Notes: generated by a model not told the origin, from the sequence alone. DNA of 64,000 bases from Hypoxylon rubiginosum (GCA_902806565.1 CADCXA010000027.1:1612001-1676000); one strand, 5' to 3'. Counted from the first letter of the stretch, positions 24,730 through 40,012 are shown. Translations and numbers: made by a program.

Positions 24730-25893
24730 TTCTTAATCCCCTTTTGAAATACGGAACTGGCGTTTAGGTTCAACAATATACCCGTTCATGTTCGTTTCTT
24801 TTCATTCCTTGGCCGCATCCCCTCGATAACGACACATGACACCGTCTCGAAGAAAATGGGGGGGGTATAAAAATAACCATCAAAAATTTAATCCAAATAA
24901 AAGAATAAAAGAAGTTAGTTTAAGAAGGACGAGCTAGAGAGTATGAAGTGCATGCTCGAAACGAAGCGACGCAAGTATGCTTGGAGAGCGGAGGTATATC
25001 CTTAGATGTGGCTGAGGTGATTTTGGCACTCGCCAGTTGGTGAAGAGATTCCAGCGTCGTTGAAAGTATACCCCAGATCTGTGCGACTAATGTACATGAA
25101 GTCGTATGATAGAATTGAATAGTTGAAGCAAGTTACATGCATGATATATGAGCCAGCATCCGTAGTTGAATATGTGAATACCTACGTAGGTATGTAGTAT
25201 GTAGATATATAGGAACTCAGACTCGGAAGACAAGAGTATAAGGAGTGACGAAATGTTTGCTTTAGGAGGTGGGTTTATATGCATCATCTATTCGAGGACA
25301 TGCATGTTCGAAGGAATATTTAATGTACCTACGTACATTCGCCATCCCACCTGTGGGGCTACTTACGTATATGAATCTACACCGTATCTGATTGGTCAAA
25401 GCTCACTGTGCTTAGTACAAGGCTGCATATTTGTAGCAATCGCATTCAACAAAGAACTTAGCCTCGCCTGAAAATCTTTGTTTTACAATCTTTGAGTCTT
25501 GACGTAGCATTTCCTCTCAAGATCGATTGATTATCGTCGAGGGTTATGCTTCCTTATGACCATTCCGCCGACAACGCCTTGAGGTGTTGTCAGAAAACCG
25601 TAGCTGCGCATCGACGCGTGTTAGGACCATAGACGGTCTCTCTAGGCTTCTCCCTCGCTTGCTCACGCAACGGTAGTGACCTGTGCTCTTTGACGCGAGA
25701 CGCACAAGTTTTAGCATCGGAGATTTACGTTCTACGATAATACAAATTCCTATTTCTTGGTTTTCCTCTGAAATCCTCAATACGACTTTGCACAGACCAA
25801 GAGAACAATCCCTCCGATCGAGTTTCGAGTTTCGCTTATTTTCAAGAGCCGAGTCAAGTCCGACGAGTACACCAGTTTGATCCGGATTCAAAC
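24730..25893. other. 1.2 kb intergenic region
   Basis: This contains the 3' end of the Chs7-like gene and the upstream region of SSL1. Open frames on the minus strand at 25544-26023 overlap the SSL1 start and are shadows. GTAGGTATGTAG-type words lie near 25188-25205. I see no gene or RNA. Confidence 0.5.
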
Positions 25894-27448
25894 ATGGCCG
25901 ACTCCGATGGCGAATACCACGCCGACGATGGTTCCGATGACGAGTTTCGAAATCACCAGGTGACATCCAGCTCGCGACCCGGGACCCGAACCCGAGCTCG
26001 TCCCGATAAGAGCAAGAAAGCAATTAGGAAAGGCGCTAAGGCCGCATGGGAAGATATACAACGCTCGTGGGACACGGTAGTCGAGGATGAAGATGGAACA
26101 CTCGCCGGAATTATCGAGGGTCGCGCCGAGGCAGAGAAGCGAGCGCGGCTACTGAAGGACACCACCCCCCTCCAGCGTGGCATAATACGACACCTGGTCC
26201 TCGTTTTAGACATGTCCTTCGCCATGCTCGAGAAGGACATGCTACCGAGTCGATACGAGTTGACCATGGCGTACGCTTCGCTGTTCGTCAGGGAGTATTT
26301 CGAGCAGAATCCCATCTCCCAGCTCGCAGTGATAGGGATGCGAGACGGCGTCGCCATCAGGATCAGCGATATGAGCGGAAACCCGACCGATCACATCGAG
26401 AAGCTACAGGGTTGGGTCAAGCAGGACCCCCAGGGGAACCCGAGCTTACAAAACGCCCTGGAAATGTGCCGAGGTGCTCTATTGTGGGTTTCTACAGCTT
26501 AAAAGAGAGGAAGGATTCGGAGTCACTGATGATTTTTTGGGTTACAGTCATACGCCATCGCATGGGACGAGAGAGGTTGTGATCGTCTACGGCGCCTTGA
26601 TGTCGAGCGATCCGGGAGATATACACGAGACAATCGCTGCTCTCGTCAAAGACCGAATACGAGTGTCTATCGTCGGGCTTGCCGCGCAAGTCGCCATCTG
26701 CGACGAGCTATGTTCCAAGACCAACGGAGGAGATAACTCGGGCTATACTATAGCCTTACACGAAGACCACTTTAGAGAATTACTACTAGCGGTCACGACG
26801 CCCCCCGTCACGCGGACGCAGGAACAAGGCAATGCTAGCCTCCTGATGATGGGCTTCCCGTCGCGAACCCTCGCCTCGGGCGACAGCATACACTACTGCG
26901 CCTGCCATAACCGGCCCACGCGCGAGGGCTACGACTGCACCCGCTGCGGGTCCCGCGTCTGCAGGCTACCCTCCGAGTGTCCGGGCTGTGGCCTCACGCT
27001 AATCCTCTCGACGCATCTAGCGCGGTCCTACCACCACCTGTTCCCGCTCCGCAACTGGGTCGAGGTGCCGTGGGCCAAGGCCAAGCGCTCCAAAGCGTGC
27101 CACTCATGCCTGACGCAGTTTCCCGACGCGCCGTCCGACTCCAACAGCAGCGGCAACAACAAGAAGGAGAAGGGCAAGGCGACGGCCAAGGGCAAAGAGA
27201 AGTCGTCGGTCAGCACGCTGCTCTCGTCGTTTAAGGGCCTCAGCGAGTCCGGCAGGTACGCGTGTGAGGTCTGCGGCAACCACTTCTGCATCGACTGCGA
27301 CCTCTTCGCCCACGAGGTCCTGCATAACTGTCCAGGGTGTCAGAGCGATACTAGGGGTAGGCAGCAGCAGCAGCAGCAGCAGCAGAACGGAAACGGCGAG
27401 GCAAATGGCGAGGCGCAAGGGCATAGTGCTATGGAGATAGATTCATGA
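25894..27448 (+). CDS. SSL1: TFIIH core subunit Ssl1/p44
   Basis: Ssl1 (human p44) is a TFIIH core subunit that stimulates the XPD helicase in transcription initiation and nucleotide excision repair. Two exons (25894-26483 and 26548-27448) give 496 residues. The N-terminus is acidic and then Arg/Lys-rich. The von Willebrand A-like Ssl1 domain begins at about residue 98 (RHLVLVLDMSFAM) and includes PISQLAVIGMRDG, HTPSHGTREVVIVYGAL after the splice, and RIRVSIVGLAAQVAICDEL. The C-terminal zinc-binding region has CxxC pairs (CTRCGSRVCRLP, CPGCG) and the C4-type finger CEVCGNHFCIDCDLF with CPGC. A Lys/Ser linker sits between the two zinc regions and the tail has a Gln run of eight. The protein is nuclear. 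The joined segment across the 64-nt intron restores the family alignment. Confidence 0.93.
27361..27384 (+). repeat. CAG microsatellite coding for polyglutamine in Ssl1
   Basis: Eight consecutive CAG codons follow the last zinc finger of Ssl1, in a low-complexity Gln/Asn/Gly tail. This tail is outside the conserved domains. Confidence 0.85.
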
Positions 27449-28025
27449 GACTTGGACATACAAGTCCTATTATAAATCATACGAGTCGTACGAGGCAACC
27501 AAGGGTTTACCGATGGCATAACCCACCATGGTTGTTACGAACGGTTAGTGGGTGATGGGTTCAGGTGCAAAAGCACGCAAAAAAGGGAGAGGGAGGCGTT
27601 AGTTGGCAGGCCGCATACTGGGAAGGGACTACATCATCACATTTGCGTTTGGGGGGACGATTCCATATAGAGAAGGCCTTTTGCTAACTGGCTACTAGTT
27701 TGAGGGATGAGAAAGATATTGCAGTAAAATGGCAGCCCAAGTGAGTTGCTGCTGATGCTAGGTAAGGAGGTAGCTAGCTATGTGAGCTGCTTGTTATAAC
27801 TCTATGAATACCCGCGAAATGCACCATCATCACCCAATGCGCGCATTCATTATAATTTGTGTGTGCGATATGCCCGTCAACCTTCGCCATGCCTTTGTGT
27901 CGTGAGTTCATTAATAATATTGGTATCGTACAACGGACCTCTTTTCCCGTCTCTCTTGCTTGTTAATAGGTACCTAATGTTAGGTAGGTACTCGATGCAC
28001 GTTTTCTTTCTTTCATCCTTCCTTC
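27449..28025. other. convergent intergenic region, SSL1 and HPPD 3' ends
   Basis: The region holds the 3' ends of both genes. A TAGGTACCTAATGTTAGGTAGGTAC stretch is present near 27967-27990, part of a word common across this window. No gene was seen. Confidence 0.5.
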
Positions 28026-30348
<2,323 letters not shown>

Positions 30349-31185
30349 ATGGATCCGGTTTTTGTTAACCTAAGTATCCGAGACTTCAACGTCCTTCGAA
30401 AGATCAAAGATCCGGAGTGGAATCCATCAGCGACAGTCATCATCAATAATACTCTGCCCAAGGATCCAAATATACCAGATCCCTCTGTGTATGACCGCAT
30501 CGTTCAAAAGGAACGGGATATTATACAGGCTTTGCGAAAACTAGACATGCGAATAACCTGTGCGAACCCGACAATAAGAGCAGAATCAACAAAGGAATAC
30601 CGCCGCTATGTGTTGGAATTTGCAGAACTGATCCACCAATACCCCAACTATGCCAGTGCTCGAAATAACAGAGCACAGGGTCTGAGGAGGTTATATGGAA
30701 AATGCCTATTCGTATCCGGTGAATGTCATCCCGGATCGCTGTTATCGGACGCAGATATCCTCGACTCGAAAGACGATATCGACGCGAAATCCCACATCGC
30801 AAACGTCGTTTTTTCTGATCTTGACGAAGCCATTCTGCTGTTGACCCCGGAAACCCCTCGCACTCCCATCTCACCCCAAGCCGGAAGAACCCTAGCATCC
30901 GCCCATACTCAAAGAGGCGCCATCTATCTTTTGATAGCCAAATTCTTCGAAACTCGCGAGTTAGACTGTATCGACGGAAGAAGAGAGTCAAGTTGGACAA
31001 AGAGCGACTTTGAAGAGGCGGCCTCGAGGGATTTTGCCATGGGAGCAAGATATGGGGACGAGATCGCCAAAGGGTTGGCCGTGAGTACAAACCCGACAGC
31101 TAAACTCTGCGGTCAGATGGTGGAGCTAGCCATAAAGGAAGAGTACGGTCCATATTATGGCGGCGAAGGTCGAGGGTCCTCGTAA
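30349..31185 (+). CDS. TTC36-like tetratricopeptide-repeat protein
   Basis: A single exon codes for 278 residues. The TPR-like region covers about residues 80-240. Segments that match the small vertebrate TPR protein TTC36 in order are YPNYASARNNRAQGLRRL (99-116), LASAHTQRGAIYLL (182-195), DFEEAASRDFAMGARYG (220-236) and the C-terminal NPTAKLCGQMV (248-258), which parallels NPYAALCNRM in TTC36. The first 60 residues are not conserved with it as far as I can see. Vertebrate TTC36 is reported to bind 4-hydroxyphenylpyruvate dioxygenase and to protect it from degradation. HPPD is the next gene upstream in head-to-head orientation. A role in tyrosine catabolism is therefore inferred and not shown. 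The gene converges on NCE101. Confidence 0.8.
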   Translation: MDPVFVNLSIRDFNVLRKIKDPEWNPSATVIINNTLPKDPNIPDPSVYDRIVQKERDIIQALRKLDMRITCANPTIRAESTKEYRRYVLEFAELIHQYPNYASARNNRAQGLRRLYGKCLFVSGECHPGSLLSDADILDSKDDIDAKSHIANVVFSDLDEAILLLTPETPRTPISPQAGRTLASAHTQRGAIYLLIAKFFETRELDCIDGRRESSWTKSDFEEAASRDFAMGARYGDEIAKGLAVSTNPTAKLCGQMVELAIKEEYGPYYGGEGRGSS

Positions 31186-31431
31186 AGAGAATGGCGAATT
31201 ATAAGAATTTCCAGGGTTCTTATATGACAGTATGAGCCAGTGTAGGTCTGATCATAATATTAATTATTATAATATATTTTAGTTGCTGTCCATGGTCGTT
31301 TTCAAGAATTGACTTGTTTCTGCTTTATCCCTTTGCCATTTGTCTGTGAAGGATAAAGATCGCATAAGGCGTAATGAAGTTATATCATAATGACAATTTA
31401 GCAGACGGCCTCGTAGGCTGGATGTAGGATA

Positions 31432-31683
31432 TCATTGTGCCGGCTTGCTGGTGAATAGATTGCTAAATCGTCTACAAAATGACCTCGATTAGAAAATAGA
31501 TCTGTCATGAAACAAAGCTCTTACAAGATATATATACCTCTTGGCTGCCTCAATAGTCTGCTGTGTTGTTTGACCCTTATCCTTCTGTTCACGGTTGATT
31601 CTCGTAGCAGCAGCACCAAGCCCTATCACCACTGCGAAGATAGGATCTCCCACACGAGAAATTATGTAGGTTGGAGGGGCCAT
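31432..31683 (-). CDS. NCE101: NCE101-family small membrane protein
   Basis: This is a 61-residue protein in two exons, 31683-31538 and 31471-31432. It has one hydrophobic span, PIFAVVIGLGAAA, after the SRVGDP motif, then basic INREQKDKG and a tail RRFSNLFTSKPAQ. The SRVGDPxFAV-(V)IG pattern followed by INRE is typical of NCE101, a short fungal protein linked in yeast to non-classical export. The ATG at 31683 was chosen because the longer frame to 31692 begins with TTG. The donor GTATAT and acceptor TTTTGTAG both keep frame and the spliced tail is as long as in relatives. Confidence 0.8.
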
Positions 31684-32083
31684 TGCGTTCAATAGGAAAA
31701 GAGGTTGACTGACTGGTATGAGCTATATTCTGGAGAGTGTTGTCGTCTATCTTTAACAACTTCTAAACTGCCTTGGGTCTGATATGGCCATGGGTGATGT
31801 GGGTCTTGACTTAAGTAAGACGTAGGTACTAATCGATAACTCATAGACGCTTGGACCACATGCTACAGCCCCGTTTGCCCACACACTCCACACACAAATT
31901 AATTTGGCCAATCACCTGCAAAACCCTTCGCTTAATTTTCCAGGCACATTTTCGATTTTCTTAGCCATCGCGAACATCTCATCCTCAACTGTCGACAATC
32001 TTTAATACGACCAATTCGCCAACCCACCCAACAACCTCCCCCCCGGACTTCCTTTTGCGACGACAAATAGCGAATCCGACAGA
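31684..32083. promoter_or_regulatory. divergent upstream region of NCE101 and RPL27
   Basis: These 400 bases must carry the promoters of two divergent genes. The RPL27 side holds a pyrimidine-rich leader and the run CAACCTCCCCCCC near 32031-32043. No recognisable regulatory site can be assigned with confidence. Confidence 0.45.
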
Positions 32084-32800
32084 ATGAAGTTCCTCAAGGT
32101 TGGCCGAGTAGCCATCATCACCCGCGGCAGATATGCCGGTAAGAAGGTACGTTTTGACGAGACAAGAAATGAATGAAGAAATTCCGAAGGAGACTTGCAA
32201 CCTGGATTGCGACAAAAAAACTGCATCACACTACACATGGCGCTGCAAACCACTATAGGAACCCTCGAAGATTCCGATACCGAGTCACTCCATGCAAACA
32301 ATTTCACAAACTACGGGATTTTATACCATACCGATACAGATGAATGCAGAGAAAATGGAATCTAACATGGACTACTCGGCAGGTTGTTATCCTTCAGCCC
32401 GTAGACAGCGGCAACAAGGCACACCCCTACGGCCACGCCCTCGTCGCCGGCATCGAGCGCTACCCCTCCAAGATCACCCGACGCATGTCCAAGACGCGAC
32501 AGGAGAAGCGATCCAAGATCAAGCCCTTCGTTAAGGCCATCAACTACAACCACCTGATGCCCACACGATACACCCTCGAGCTCGAGGGCCTCAAGGGTGT
32601 CCTGACGGCCGACACCTTCAAGGAGGTCAGCCAGCGGGAGGATGCCAAGAAGAACGTCAAGAAGGTCCTGGAAGAACGCTACACGAGTGGCAAGAACAGA
32701 TGGTTCTTCACGCCTCTGAGTATGTGCTTTTATCTGTCTACCACAAACCCCTTTTTACGGCAGTACGAGGTTGCTAACCACTTGCAAAATAGAATTCTAA
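32084..32800 (+). CDS. RPL27: 60S ribosomal protein L27 (eL27)
   Basis: This is a structural protein of the large cytosolic ribosomal subunit. Three exons join in frame: 32084-32146 (21 codons), 32383-32719 and 32793-32800, giving 135 residues, the family length. MKFLKVGRVAIITRGRYAGKK is followed by VVILQPVDSGN, HALVAGIERYPSKITRRM and the end KNRWFFTPLKF. The last exon is only 8 nt and supplies the final Lys-Phe and the stop. The first intron is 236 nt, long for this window, a common feature of fungal ribosomal protein genes. A CTAAC branch-like element precedes its CGGCAG acceptor. Confidence 0.95.
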
Positions 32801-33801
32801 ATCCTTTCGTCTGCATACTTCCGTCGTTCGGTCTTAAGGGGGTTCGGTCTGGGATGTAAATCGCATCAATTGGCATTAGGAGCCTCAAGGGTCTTGCTCT
32901 GAATTCAGAATCAATGAAAAATGAAACCACGCTTGACGAATGAACCACCCATACGTTTCGAGGATGTCTCGATGTGACAAATCTGCATTCAACTATGTGC
33001 CCATCAACCAACCCACTGCCATTCCCCAAGTATTGGGATGATTGGCTCAACGACTCTGGCAAAGCTTCACCAACGAGCTAGGAACAGGCTGGAATACACT
33101 ATTACAAGACCGGCGGCTATGTTCTATATAGACCCAAATAAGTCTAAGTCCATTTAGCACTTAGGAGTGATATCTGGCGCTTCGATTAATAATGCAGATT
33201 CATTTTTTAGTCCTACCTGATTATGATACTGGTGACCTCTAGCTGACTAGAGCAATTTATGGCCTACGAGTTTGCCGTGTCTAATGTATGTAGTTAATAC
33301 ATCTAGTAGTATTGACTTTACTGTCTGGTCTGTAAATGCTAGATGGGCCTTACACGAGAAGTCAAGAAGAGGCGAAGTTCAGATTCATGTTTTTTATTAT
33401 TCAGGTTTGGTTCTTCTGTAGTCTTCTAAGTTACATGGAAGAAGCGCCCTATCGCGATGCAACAAGTAGATGCAATCCGACCCTCGCAAGTAACGCCTGT
33501 CTGCTTTCTATAGCCCTATCGTGACCTGAACCGCGTGGTTGTCCCTGTAATGACTGGCCACGATACAAAGGAAATCTCTACTCCAACAATTAAGAGCAAA
33601 TTTCCCTCCTTGAAGACGAAAAGCTCGGAAATGTGCAAGTATGTACCCGAAAAAATCAGGGAAACATCTACAGGCTCATTATGTAGTGTTCACCCATCAA
33701 GCTTAGTTCACATGGAACTAAAGCGCCACCCTTATCCACCGTTGAAAATTACAAAGGTATATGGTGAAAAGGGGGAAGCTCATCTTGCCAAGACCTAAGT
33801 C
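32801..33801. other. 1 kb convergent intergenic region
   Basis: The 3' ends of RPL27 and the TPT transporter gene face each other here. Open frames of up to about 110 codons occur on both strands but none resembles a known family. No RNA or repeat array was seen. Confidence 0.5.
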
Positions 33802-35255
33802 TTAAGAGGAGACACCAAACTTCTCAGCAGCACCAGCAAGATACTGCGAAGGGTCATAATCCGGGGCGTATGTCGGAGCCAAGCCACCAAAGAGAACGAA
33901 GACGAACAGCACGACAGCCCCGATGACAACGACCTTACGAAGAGCAGGACGGGTAGCGCCGAACTCGGCCCACTGTCGGCCAGCCTCACCAGCGTATCCC
34001 TTGAGGGCGTCGAGTCCAAGCTTGTAGTAGACCATGCCGCCCAGAGCAATGGCGTAACCAAAGGCCTGGAGACCAGAGACGGGAGTACCCCAGATAAGCA
34101 TAGAGGCAACGACAAGCATGACATCCTTCAAGACACCGCAGAGGGTCATGATGACAGCCGAAGTCTTGCCGATCTATGTGATGGTTAGTGTCTGTATCGA
34201 TCACGTAGCTGTGTGCTGAACTTACCAGGAAGACGACCGAGACGTTGAGCAAGAAAGCGCAAAGTCCGTTCAGGAAGAATATGAATAGACCGACGTTGTA
34301 GACCTCAGGCATAGAGACCTTGGGAAATTCCCAGATAAGCGCGACAAGACCGTTCATGACGGCGCAGATAGGGGCGAAGTAGTAGAGGGACACCAGGGGG
34401 TCCATCTTGTACTCGGCAGAGCTGAGCAGTGCCTGGACCAAGTTGAGACGAATAGCTTCGAACATGAGACCTCCCAGCTGGTAGAGGAACCCAATCCAGA
34501 CGAATCGGATCTCACCGAATGTGGCAATCATGACACCGACAACGATGGCGGATACATTGGCGAGCTGCTTCAGGTTCGGAGGCGCAAGACCCATAGCCCA
34601 GCTGGAGAGGAGGACGGCGACAGGAGTGGTGGCCTAGAAGAGTCCAGCGTTAGCACTTGGCTTCTCGTATAACCACAGCCATTCGGATTTCGTACCTTGA
34701 TCATCTGGATGAAGGCGACACTGAGGTAGAGGTAGGTCAGGTTGCCGCAGATCAAGCTCAAGCTGAAGAAGAGACCGATGGGGACGATGGCACGCAGGTA
34801 GACGCGTCCGGTCATCTTGACAGACTTGCGACCATCTAGGAGGGAAGTGTAGCGAGCCATCAACTGCGTCGCGACAGTGGCGAAGGTCAAGTGGTAGGTG
34901 GTCAGGATGACAGGGTAGCCTGAAGCTGGATTAGATCTTGCTTGCGGTCGTAACATCTCATGAACCACTTACGAAACCCGCGGGTGTCGAGAATCCATTT
35001 GTTGAATAGGATGACGGACGAAGACAGACTAATCCATGCTCTATAGCGATTCGTTGTTAATCAGCCGTTCGTCTCAATATTTTTGAAGACCGTCGCAGTG
35101 ATTCAGGTTCCAACATACATGACATATACAGCTGGGTGGAGAACGGCCTTGGGAGGCTGAGGTTTGTCGGCCTCCGGGTTGGTGGTAGGCAGGATAGGGC
35201 CTTTGGCCTCGGGTCGGGGGACCTCGCCAGAGGTACGAGTCTTCTCGTCAGCCAT
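33802..35255 (-). CDS. TPT/DMT-family sugar-phosphate or nucleotide-sugar transporter
   Basis: This is a polytopic transporter of the triose-phosphate-transporter (TPT) branch of the drug/metabolite superfamily, likely in the Golgi or another endomembrane. Five exons, 35255-35119, 35040-34973, 34919-34696, 34633-34226 and 34173-33802, give 402 residues. The cytosolic N-terminus is Pro/Lys-rich. About ten spans follow, starting IAWISLSSSVILFNKWIL, then YHLTFATVATQL, SLICGNLTYLYLSVAFIQM, TTPVAVLL, FGEIRFVWIG and GKTSAVIMTLCGVLKD, all usual TPT patterns. NKW in span 1 and the GKTSAVTMTVCG-like motif are conserved in the family. The substrate cannot be deduced. The tail YAPDYDPSQY is hydrophilic. 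Splice sites are canonical. Confidence 0.88.
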
Positions 35256-38200
35256 TGTTGCGGTGTTTATCCTCGGTGAAGTATGTCTATGTCAAAAGGG
35301 TCGCGAACGCGATGTAATTAAAGAGGATTGAAAAGAAGTGAAGATCGATGGACACGAGCGTGAATGAGTGACAAGGCCAAGCCTTCAGGTACTGAGACCA
35401 ATTAAAAGACGTAAAGTGAATTGGAGGGGCGGTGGTGTTACAGTGGGAAGTTCAAGTTCGCGACTGCGACGACGACTGCGAGATGCTGTCGAGAGTAGAA
35501 CTCTTGTTCTCTTCTTCCGTGAGCTTTGGAAAAAAAGGTAACCCTAGTATTTCCAGAAGTTGCGGAAGGAAAAGAAGTAACGGGAACAAAGAGAGGATGG
35601 AAAAAAGATGACGGCACGGCTAATAAATTTTCGAATCCAGGATGTGACAGGCCTGGCTATTTCGCGTCGACAAGGCACGAGGCCTAGAGTTTAGGTACCT
35701 GAGGTACCTGAGGTACCTAAGGCTAAGAGCAACCGTTGAACCTACCAAACAGGGCAATCTGGTATCCCAAAGAGCTTATCCCGCGCCGTTTTTTAGTCCC
35801 AAATCCCGCCCCAATTGAAGGAAAGCTTTCAAACACGGGCCACACCAACTGCGCGTCCCCCCCCAAATGCCATGCAGCCAGCAGTTATTCATCCCTCCTA
35901 CCGGCCGGCATCTTACCGTTTCTACCGCCTACCGTCTACCGTCTACCGTCTTGCCATCGCCATGTGTGTTTGTGTGTGTGTGTATCGGTACAAGCACAGA
36001 AACCCACCCCCACTAAAGCTCATTCCCTAGAATTCCTGCATTCAGGGGGCGTTTTTGGTCAGGGCCAGGGGCTAATAAATGCATAGTATACCCAATTTAG
36101 ATAAGCTCGCAGCTGGAATATACATATTATATACCCTAAACCAGGGAATTAGAGAGCCAGAACCCACTGATGTGATGTCGTTTGAAGAGCCTCTCATTTC
36201 ATCAATAGATGTTTCCTCCTTACAGCCCACGGTCCACGGCCCACGGCGTCCACACCGCAAGCACAGACTCGAAAAACAAGTTTGTCTTTGTCCAATCTAA
36301 TCCTCGAGGATTGTAACCTCGCTGCTTATATGTAACGGGTTGGCTATATTATGAATTAGCTCGAGGTATTTGTTTCAGGGTAACACCAATGGGATCTACA
36401 TGTAATGTAGGTATGTATGCCGCAAGTTCTAGCTCGAATAATAAACAGCATTCCTTTCTTCGCGCACATAAGCTTTAGTAGGCTTTCTGCATCTCGTCTC
36501 GTTTCTGACCTACATACTTCAGTGTTCGTAATATCTTATCCTATTAAGTACAGTACTTTATGTATATCGATTTGTGCTTGCCACCTCGACCTCGTATACA
36601 ACACGTATACCACATAACTCGAGGTGGGATAGGCAAACGGCATGTTTGCCATTGACGGGAAAATAGCTACCACGAGGTTTCATCTGCTGTCCGTCATTGT
36701 CTGATGTCTGATGTCGGTAGAGATCAAGCTAAGGCTCGTGTTGCCCGTGCCATCCTATCCTGCTGTGACGTAGCGAATCGATAAATCCTCCGAATTCCAA
36801 TCTTCCCTTTCGGATGGGCTAGGTAGGGGAGATATACGGGGTCAGCCCTGAAGCCCTGAAGCCCTGGCCTGGCAACCTGGGTAGGCTATTAATACCTAAG
36901 GCTATCTATCGTACCATCGCGAGAATCAAGCTTCGTGGGGTCTAAGGCTACACGTCGGCCTCTCACTAGGTCATCATCGCCTATCCAAGCTCTAACCTGT
37001 AAGCTCTAACCTGTAAGCTGTAAGCTGGCTGTTCTTCATCGTGTTGTGGGAAGGTTTTCACTCGTATGAAACGTCATCAAGTTCGCCGCGGCCCCAAATA
37101 CGAAATGTGTGAAAGCGACGATATAAACTTCGGGGGCCACGTATCACACATTGCGGCTCTCGATCTACGTACTCTTTCGATATTAAAAAGGGTACTAAGA
37201 AGGTTTCATCACTGCAAACATGCCGGTCGCGCATCTGCCCGTCCGACTTCCTGGATTGCTGGCAATGGTGTTCTTACTAAGATCCTGTTGATACCTACAT
37301 ATTTCCGTCCACGGATGTAGCTGACCGGCGCTCTACGTAGCACACTCTACGTCCCGGGCGGATGGTTGCTCATCCTGCAGGTAGACAACCTACAGCCTAG
37401 TTGACAGCTTTCAGTTTCAGCTAAGGATCTTTATGGCGTCAGTCAGCTGCAATGTCAGCTTTTTCGCGGCCTTTTCAATATGTATCAAGAGGCTCGAAAG
37501 GCTTGTATTGTCCCCACGCTTGTCAATATTGCATCTACATAGACGGAAAACCATTCAATCGCCGGCTAGAAGGATTATGCGAGGTGACGGGGGTGATGAG
37601 CATTATGCTAGAGGATTGCGAAGCCACTCTAGATATATACCTACACTTATATACGCTTAAACTCGTCTACTTTCAACTCGATTTCGAATAGCCTAGACAC
37701 TATTCGGCTATCTGTCTCACTCTGGTCGCTACGTCTGGCTGTCATATCATATCACTTCAAAGAGTAGACGTGCAGCTAGACACTTATTAGGTAATATATG
37801 CCCGCAAGCACATACACTAATCGCGGACACACATTTTTTGTGACCAAGTATTTATAGTAGCCACCCTAAAGGATGCTAGAATAGCTAAGCCGCCAGTAAG
37901 ATGACAGAAGTTCTTACAGGATTCGACCTTTTTGGCCCCCTTTATTCTGCCATCGCCAGAGGAGCCGGTCGAGAACTAGCCGTCTAGCTTTTTGTACACG
38001 TTCTAAAGTGGACTATTCTGAACTTGGTTCCAACGGAACTGAAAATTCGGTATTTCCACTTGGGGGTGTTGGCTTTTGAGCCGCCAGGTGGCCCCCGTGG
38101 GCCAAAAGATCAACTTGAGACGGCGGCTTTTGGCAACTTTGAAAATCTTGACTGTCGATCTCGCGGAGCTAACCGGTCCTGAAGCTCCAACCAGAAGCCA

Positions 38201-40012
38201 AGTATCGAAAGGGGGTCAGTTTTCCCGGCCCAACTTGGTAGTTGCTGAGCGGAAAAGAAGATCGACATTGAGGCCGATCAGGTTGGCGTACAAGTACATA
38301 CAACATGAACATCATACATACGCAGGAATAGCTCCAGTATTAGCCATTGACGCTGGACCTGGGTATGAGCGGGACACGACCTTATCGAAATTAAAAGCGA
38401 TCTTCGGGGGCCCCAATTTGGTTGACGAATGCAACATGTTAATCGCAAGAGTGAAAAAGAAGTCGGAGACGATATTAGTTATTTTATTAGGTAGGTTGAT
38501 AGTTTCAACACCAACTCAGCTGCCGGGGTTCTAGAGCAGGCTAGTGTCTAAGAAGATGATAGTCCTCATCGGCGCTCCCATTGCCTGACTCGCGCGAAGC
38601 CATGCTACACACTGTTCTACTGTAACAATGGGGGAATATACGGGTGCACGAGTGGGATAACAATATGGAAAGCGTCGAGGCGGAGGGCAACGGCGTACTG
38701 ACGGATAAAAGCGCTTGCAGCTTTGGAGAAGAAAAAAAAGAGTTGAAGCCAACTTGGCAGCCTCATCTTGCATTTACTATGTACTATCATGAGGATGCTA
38801 TCAAGGGTTGACAGCCGGAGACGAGCAATCCCACGCCCGGCGGAAATCGATACCGTACAATGTAACACATTTACACTAGGTACCAATACCACATTAGCTA
38901 TTTTAGGTGGCTGACGCCGATGAAAAGCTTGTGATGTCGTGCTTGAACACTGGACAGTTTAGATGTTCGAGGTTGACGCGTACAAGGGACGGGTATGAGC
39001 TTCATCTTATTATAAAATTGCAGACAGGGGTTTCCTGGTGGCCAATCGACCCTCTACTGTGAATGCTGTTGATTACCATCACACACCAAATTTGCTCCTA
39101 TCAGAAATCAAACATCTTTCACATGCGGGTGTCTGGGTATCTGGGTATCTGGGTGTGTGTAATGTCGGTTATGTACTTAGACAGTATCTTAATAGGTTCG
39201 TTAGCGATCGTCGTTGATCACAGCCTCCCCCTATTGAGGAAGTTAGGGAAGAGTCTACCCCTGAGTTGACGTTTTACCCCTGACTTTGCCTCACTTAACA
39301 AGTCGTCCGTCTACTATGTAGTATCGACGGGGCATCTTAAAAAGAAGGGAGGCTAACGGCAACTATGCCATATTTGCTATTCGTGCTACAAGGTAGTACA
39401 TGGTTGACTCGTGATAACGAGGCTTGCCTCAAGTAGAGTTCAGCGGAAAAGCCGTGGTGTTTGGTCCCTGCAGCCGGCTAGAGCCAAGGAGAAAAAAAAG
39501 GTCCCAAACAAGAGAGGGGAGGGAACAGATTGAACAGATTGTACAGATTGATCTGGATTAACTCTATCTCCAATCTCAATTTAGCAACGTTAGCAGCACA
39601 CCGTTTGATGGAAAGTCTCGATTGCTCGAATATGCTTGGTCGCCCTAGACCACAACATAGAGAACAGAAGAATGATTCGTTGCTATTGCAATCTGGAGCC
39701 ACAAAGTTCCTCCAATAGGTTTAGGATGCTACCTAAATAATGATAGCGTCGAGTCCAGGGCATCTTTTTATATGTATGCAGATGTATGCATGTATTGTGT
39801 GGACCCCTTTTGTACGGTACCTAAGCAACGAAAGGTAACCGTGTTGACCGTATCAGGTAGAAGACCTTATCTAATTGGACGGATGAATGTTGCCAAGTTG
39901 CATGACGGAGAGACATAAGAGACAGGGGGGGCTGATAAGTGGAACGGCGCACTGGCACACTGCACAACCACAGAACCACAGAACCAGAACTGGAACTGGA
40001 ACTGGAACACCA

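Noticed and set aside
25544..26023. A 159-codon minus-strand frame across the SSL1 start
   Set aside because: It overlaps the SSL1 first exon on the opposite strand and has no recognisable content.
32147..32382. A possible snoRNA in the first intron of RPL27
   Set aside because: No convincing C/D or H/ACA box pair with terminal stem was seen. The intron is only noted as long.
38076..38534. A 152-codon open frame in the gap upstream of UGM
   Set aside because: I could not see a domain, a typical start context or splice partners. It may be chance, so it is described only within the gap.
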